Positions 61,921-64,000 of a DNA stretch of 64,000 nucleotides are shown here, one piece after another; the first letter of the stretch is position 1, and each line of letters starts with the position of its first letter. This DNA is from Bretschneidera sinensis (lineage: Eukaryota; Streptophyta; Magnoliopsida; Brassicales; Akaniaceae), in assembly GCA_023935145.1 (NCBI GenBank), contig CM043699.1, positions 130,016,536 through 130,080,535 of the forward strand, written 5' to 3'. The notes beneath the pieces were generated by a model. It did no database searches. It saw only the letters and a list, made by a program, of their open reading frames with translations, and was not told where the DNA came from. A program made the position numbers and the translations under genes.

Positions 61921-64000
61921 CAAACCCTCAGTAAGCGGATCCGCAATCATAGAGCTTGTACTGATATACTCAATTGACACTTGAGAATTCTGGACTCTCT
62001 CTTTGACAACCAGAAACTTGATGTCAATATACTTTGACATCGACGAGCTTCGGTTGTTCTTGGAATACAACTCAGCAGTCTTATTATTATAATAAATCGT
62101 TAATGGACTATCAATACCATCAACCGTGCGCTGCTTGGTGATAAAATTTCGCAGTCATATTCCCTGATTTGATGCCTCATGGCAAGCTATAAACTCTGCC
62201 TCCATGGTGGAAGTAGCTATGAGTGACTGTTTCACACTTTTCCATGATATATCTCCTCCAGCTAACATAAAGACATAGCCAGAAGTGGATCTCCTGCTAT
62301 TGAGACACCCAGCAAAATCGGAGTCTGAATACCCAATGATCTCCAAAAGATCCGATCTCCAATATGTGAGCATATAATCCTTCGTTCTCTGTAGATATCT
62401 CACAACCTGTTTAGCTACTTTCCAATGATCCACGCCCGGGTTACTCAAATATCTGCCTATTATTCCAACAATGTACGCAATGTCCAGTTGCGTACATACT
62501 TGTGCATACATGAGACTTCCAACAACCAAAGCATAGGGATATTTCTCCATTTCTTTATTCTCACGTTTATTTTTCGGACATTGAAGCAAATTGAACTTAT
62601 CACCCTTTGCCACGGGTGTGTTTTCTGGTGCACAACCACTCATGCTAAATCTATTTCGCACTTTATCAATATAGACCTTCTGTGACAGTCCAAGTATACC
62701 TCTGGAACAATCTCTATGGATCTGTATACCCAAAACAAAGGATGCATCACCAAGATATTTCATTTCGAATTTACTTAATAGAAATATCTTAGTTTCATGA
62801 AATAGGTCTATATTGCTGCTTGCCAGTAGAATGTCGTCTACATATAGCACAAGAATAATAAATTTGCTCCCACTGAACTTGAGATATATGCACTGATCAA
62901 TGTTGTTTTCCTTAAATCCAAAGGATGTAATCACCTTATCAAATTTCTAATACCATTGCCGAGATGCCTGTTTTAAGCCATAAATGGATTTTTTAAGCTT
63001 ACATACAAGATACTTTGAATCTTTGGACTCAAAGTTCTCCGGTTGCACCATTTATATTGTTTCTTCAATGTTTCCATTGAGAAATGTTATTTTAACTTCC
63101 ATTTGACGTAGCTCTAAATCATAGTGAGCTACAAGTGCCGTAATGATTCTAAAGGAATCTTTCATCGAAACCGGCGAAAAAGTCTCTTTATAATCAATGC
63201 CTTCCTTTTGAGTGAAACCTTTGGCGACTAAGCGGGCCTTATACCTTTCAATGTTGCCTTTTGAATCCCGTTTGGTTTTAAATATCCATTTGCAACCAAT
63301 CGGTTTCGCACCTTTGGGCAACTCTACTAAGTCCCAAACACCGTTGTCATCCATTGATTTCATCTCATCCTTCATGGCTTCAATCCACTTTTCAGAATTA
63401 GGACATTGTGTGACTTGACTAAAAGAAGTCATATCATCTTTCAGACCCATATCAAACTCATGTTCCTAGAGATACACAACATAATCAGTCGAAATCGCGT
63501 TTCTTCTTTCTCTAGTGGATCTCCTTAATGACACTTCCACTTGAAGTTGTTGAGGTACCTCTTGATGAACCTCAGGTGGTTTCTGATTTTGAGCACGCAG
63601 CAATTTAGGTTCGTTATCAATGCGTTGGATCTCTGGATTTGCATTTTGAATAACATCAGGTATGGATACCTGAACGTTTTCAGTTGCAACAACAGGAATG
63701 TAAACACATTTCTCTTTAAAATTGACTTGCCTGAGTTGGTCTCTCCCACTTAACTCAACATCCTCAATGAACTTGGCATTGCCCATTTCAAAAAATAATC
63801 TATTAGAGGAATCATAAAATTTGAAACCCCTTGATCTTTCAGAGTATCCAACAAAATAGCAGCTAACGGTCCTTGAGTCTAGCTTCTTCTCATTTGGCTT
63901 CTAAGGCCGAGCCTCATCTGGACATCCCCAAACATGCAAATGCTTAATGCTAGGCTTTTTGCCCGTCCATAACTCGTATGGGATTTTAGCTACTGCTTTA
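61921..64000 (-). pseudogene. Copia pol (integrase end, RT, RNase H), several nonsense codons
   Basis: From the right edge leftward: integrase C-terminal IPYELWTGKKPSIKHLHVWG; linker (63786-63466) rich in Pro/Gln with LRRSTRERR; RT start (63450-63052) with WIEAMKDEMKSM and GCKWIFKTKRDSKG; RT core (62934 on) with LVLYVDDILLASSN; RNase H with GYSDSDFAGCLNSRRSTSGY and ATSTMEAEFIA; and a C-terminal IEYISTSSMIADPLTEGL. At least five in-frame stops are visible (near 63901, 63465, 63050, 62950 and 62153), yet the reading frame is nearly unshifted, so decay is mostly point mutation. RNase H resumes on the far side of the inserted LTR. The copy is not autonomous. Confidence 0.85.

Larger units (their letters stand above)
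58697..64000 (-). mobile_element. Ty1/copia retrotransposon, interrupted by a solo LTR, runs off right edge
   Basis: It is read leftward: integrase C-terminus at the right edge, RT and RNase H (63450-61921), then, after the inserted LTR, the end of pol, about 400 bases of 3' non-coding DNA, a polypurine tract and the 3' LTR (58697-59286). The 5' half lies beyond the window. Confidence 0.85.

Overview
This is a eudicot-type plant nuclear segment. Three intron-rich plant genes sit in AT-rich DNA packed with plant retrotransposons, a Mutator-like element and MITEs. I see no bacterial, organellar or viral gene and no CRISPR array. The sequence does not let me name the species.

Host genes: (1) a ten-exon thermospermine synthase (ACL5 type), + strand, 3468-8159, 334 aa when spliced. 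(2) An eight-exon HAD-family pyrimidine 5'-nucleotidase-like gene, + strand, 37763-39723, 262 aa. (3) A nine-exon 9-lipoxygenase, - strand, 44374-48956, 883 aa, with all iron ligands. All three reassemble with GT-AG introns and an unbroken frame, so all look functional.

Mobile DNA, left to right: the 5' end of a copia element leaving the left edge (1-760); a Tourist-like MITE and a LINE tail inside ACL5 introns; a complete young Tork/Tnt1-like copia with one 1350-aa ORF and LTRs differing at one base (8821-14543, duplication CTTGT); a 6.2-kb MULE with a broken transposase and a second, opposed GRF zinc-finger ORF (14767-20998); a foldback element (21162-22020) and a hAT-like MITE (22044-22659); a truncated Ale/Retrofit copia (23.6-27.5 kb); a 5'-truncated LINE with a 13-bp duplication (28175-29158); a decayed Ty3/gypsy element (30400-35130) next to a solo LTR and copia debris; MITEs around the HAD gene; a palindromic hAT-like element (41913-42388); a TRIM-like element (50059-51253) beside a gag-only, pol-less Athila/Tat-type gypsy element with 1.27-kb LTRs (51405-57497); and a copia element running off the right edge, split by a 2.15-kb solo LTR (59768-61920).

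The elements give a relative chronology. The 8.8-14.5 kb copia is very recent, because its LTRs are near identical and its frame is open. The CAAAC-flanked solo LTR came after the copia it interrupts. The gypsy at 30-35 kb, the MULE and the Ale element are old and broken. I found no clearly new gene system. The most unusual objects are the MULE with its GRF passenger ORF, the two non-autonomous LTR elements side by side, and a helically spaced TTGACC cluster in the leader of the young copia. All coordinates and splice sites were read by eye, with no database search.
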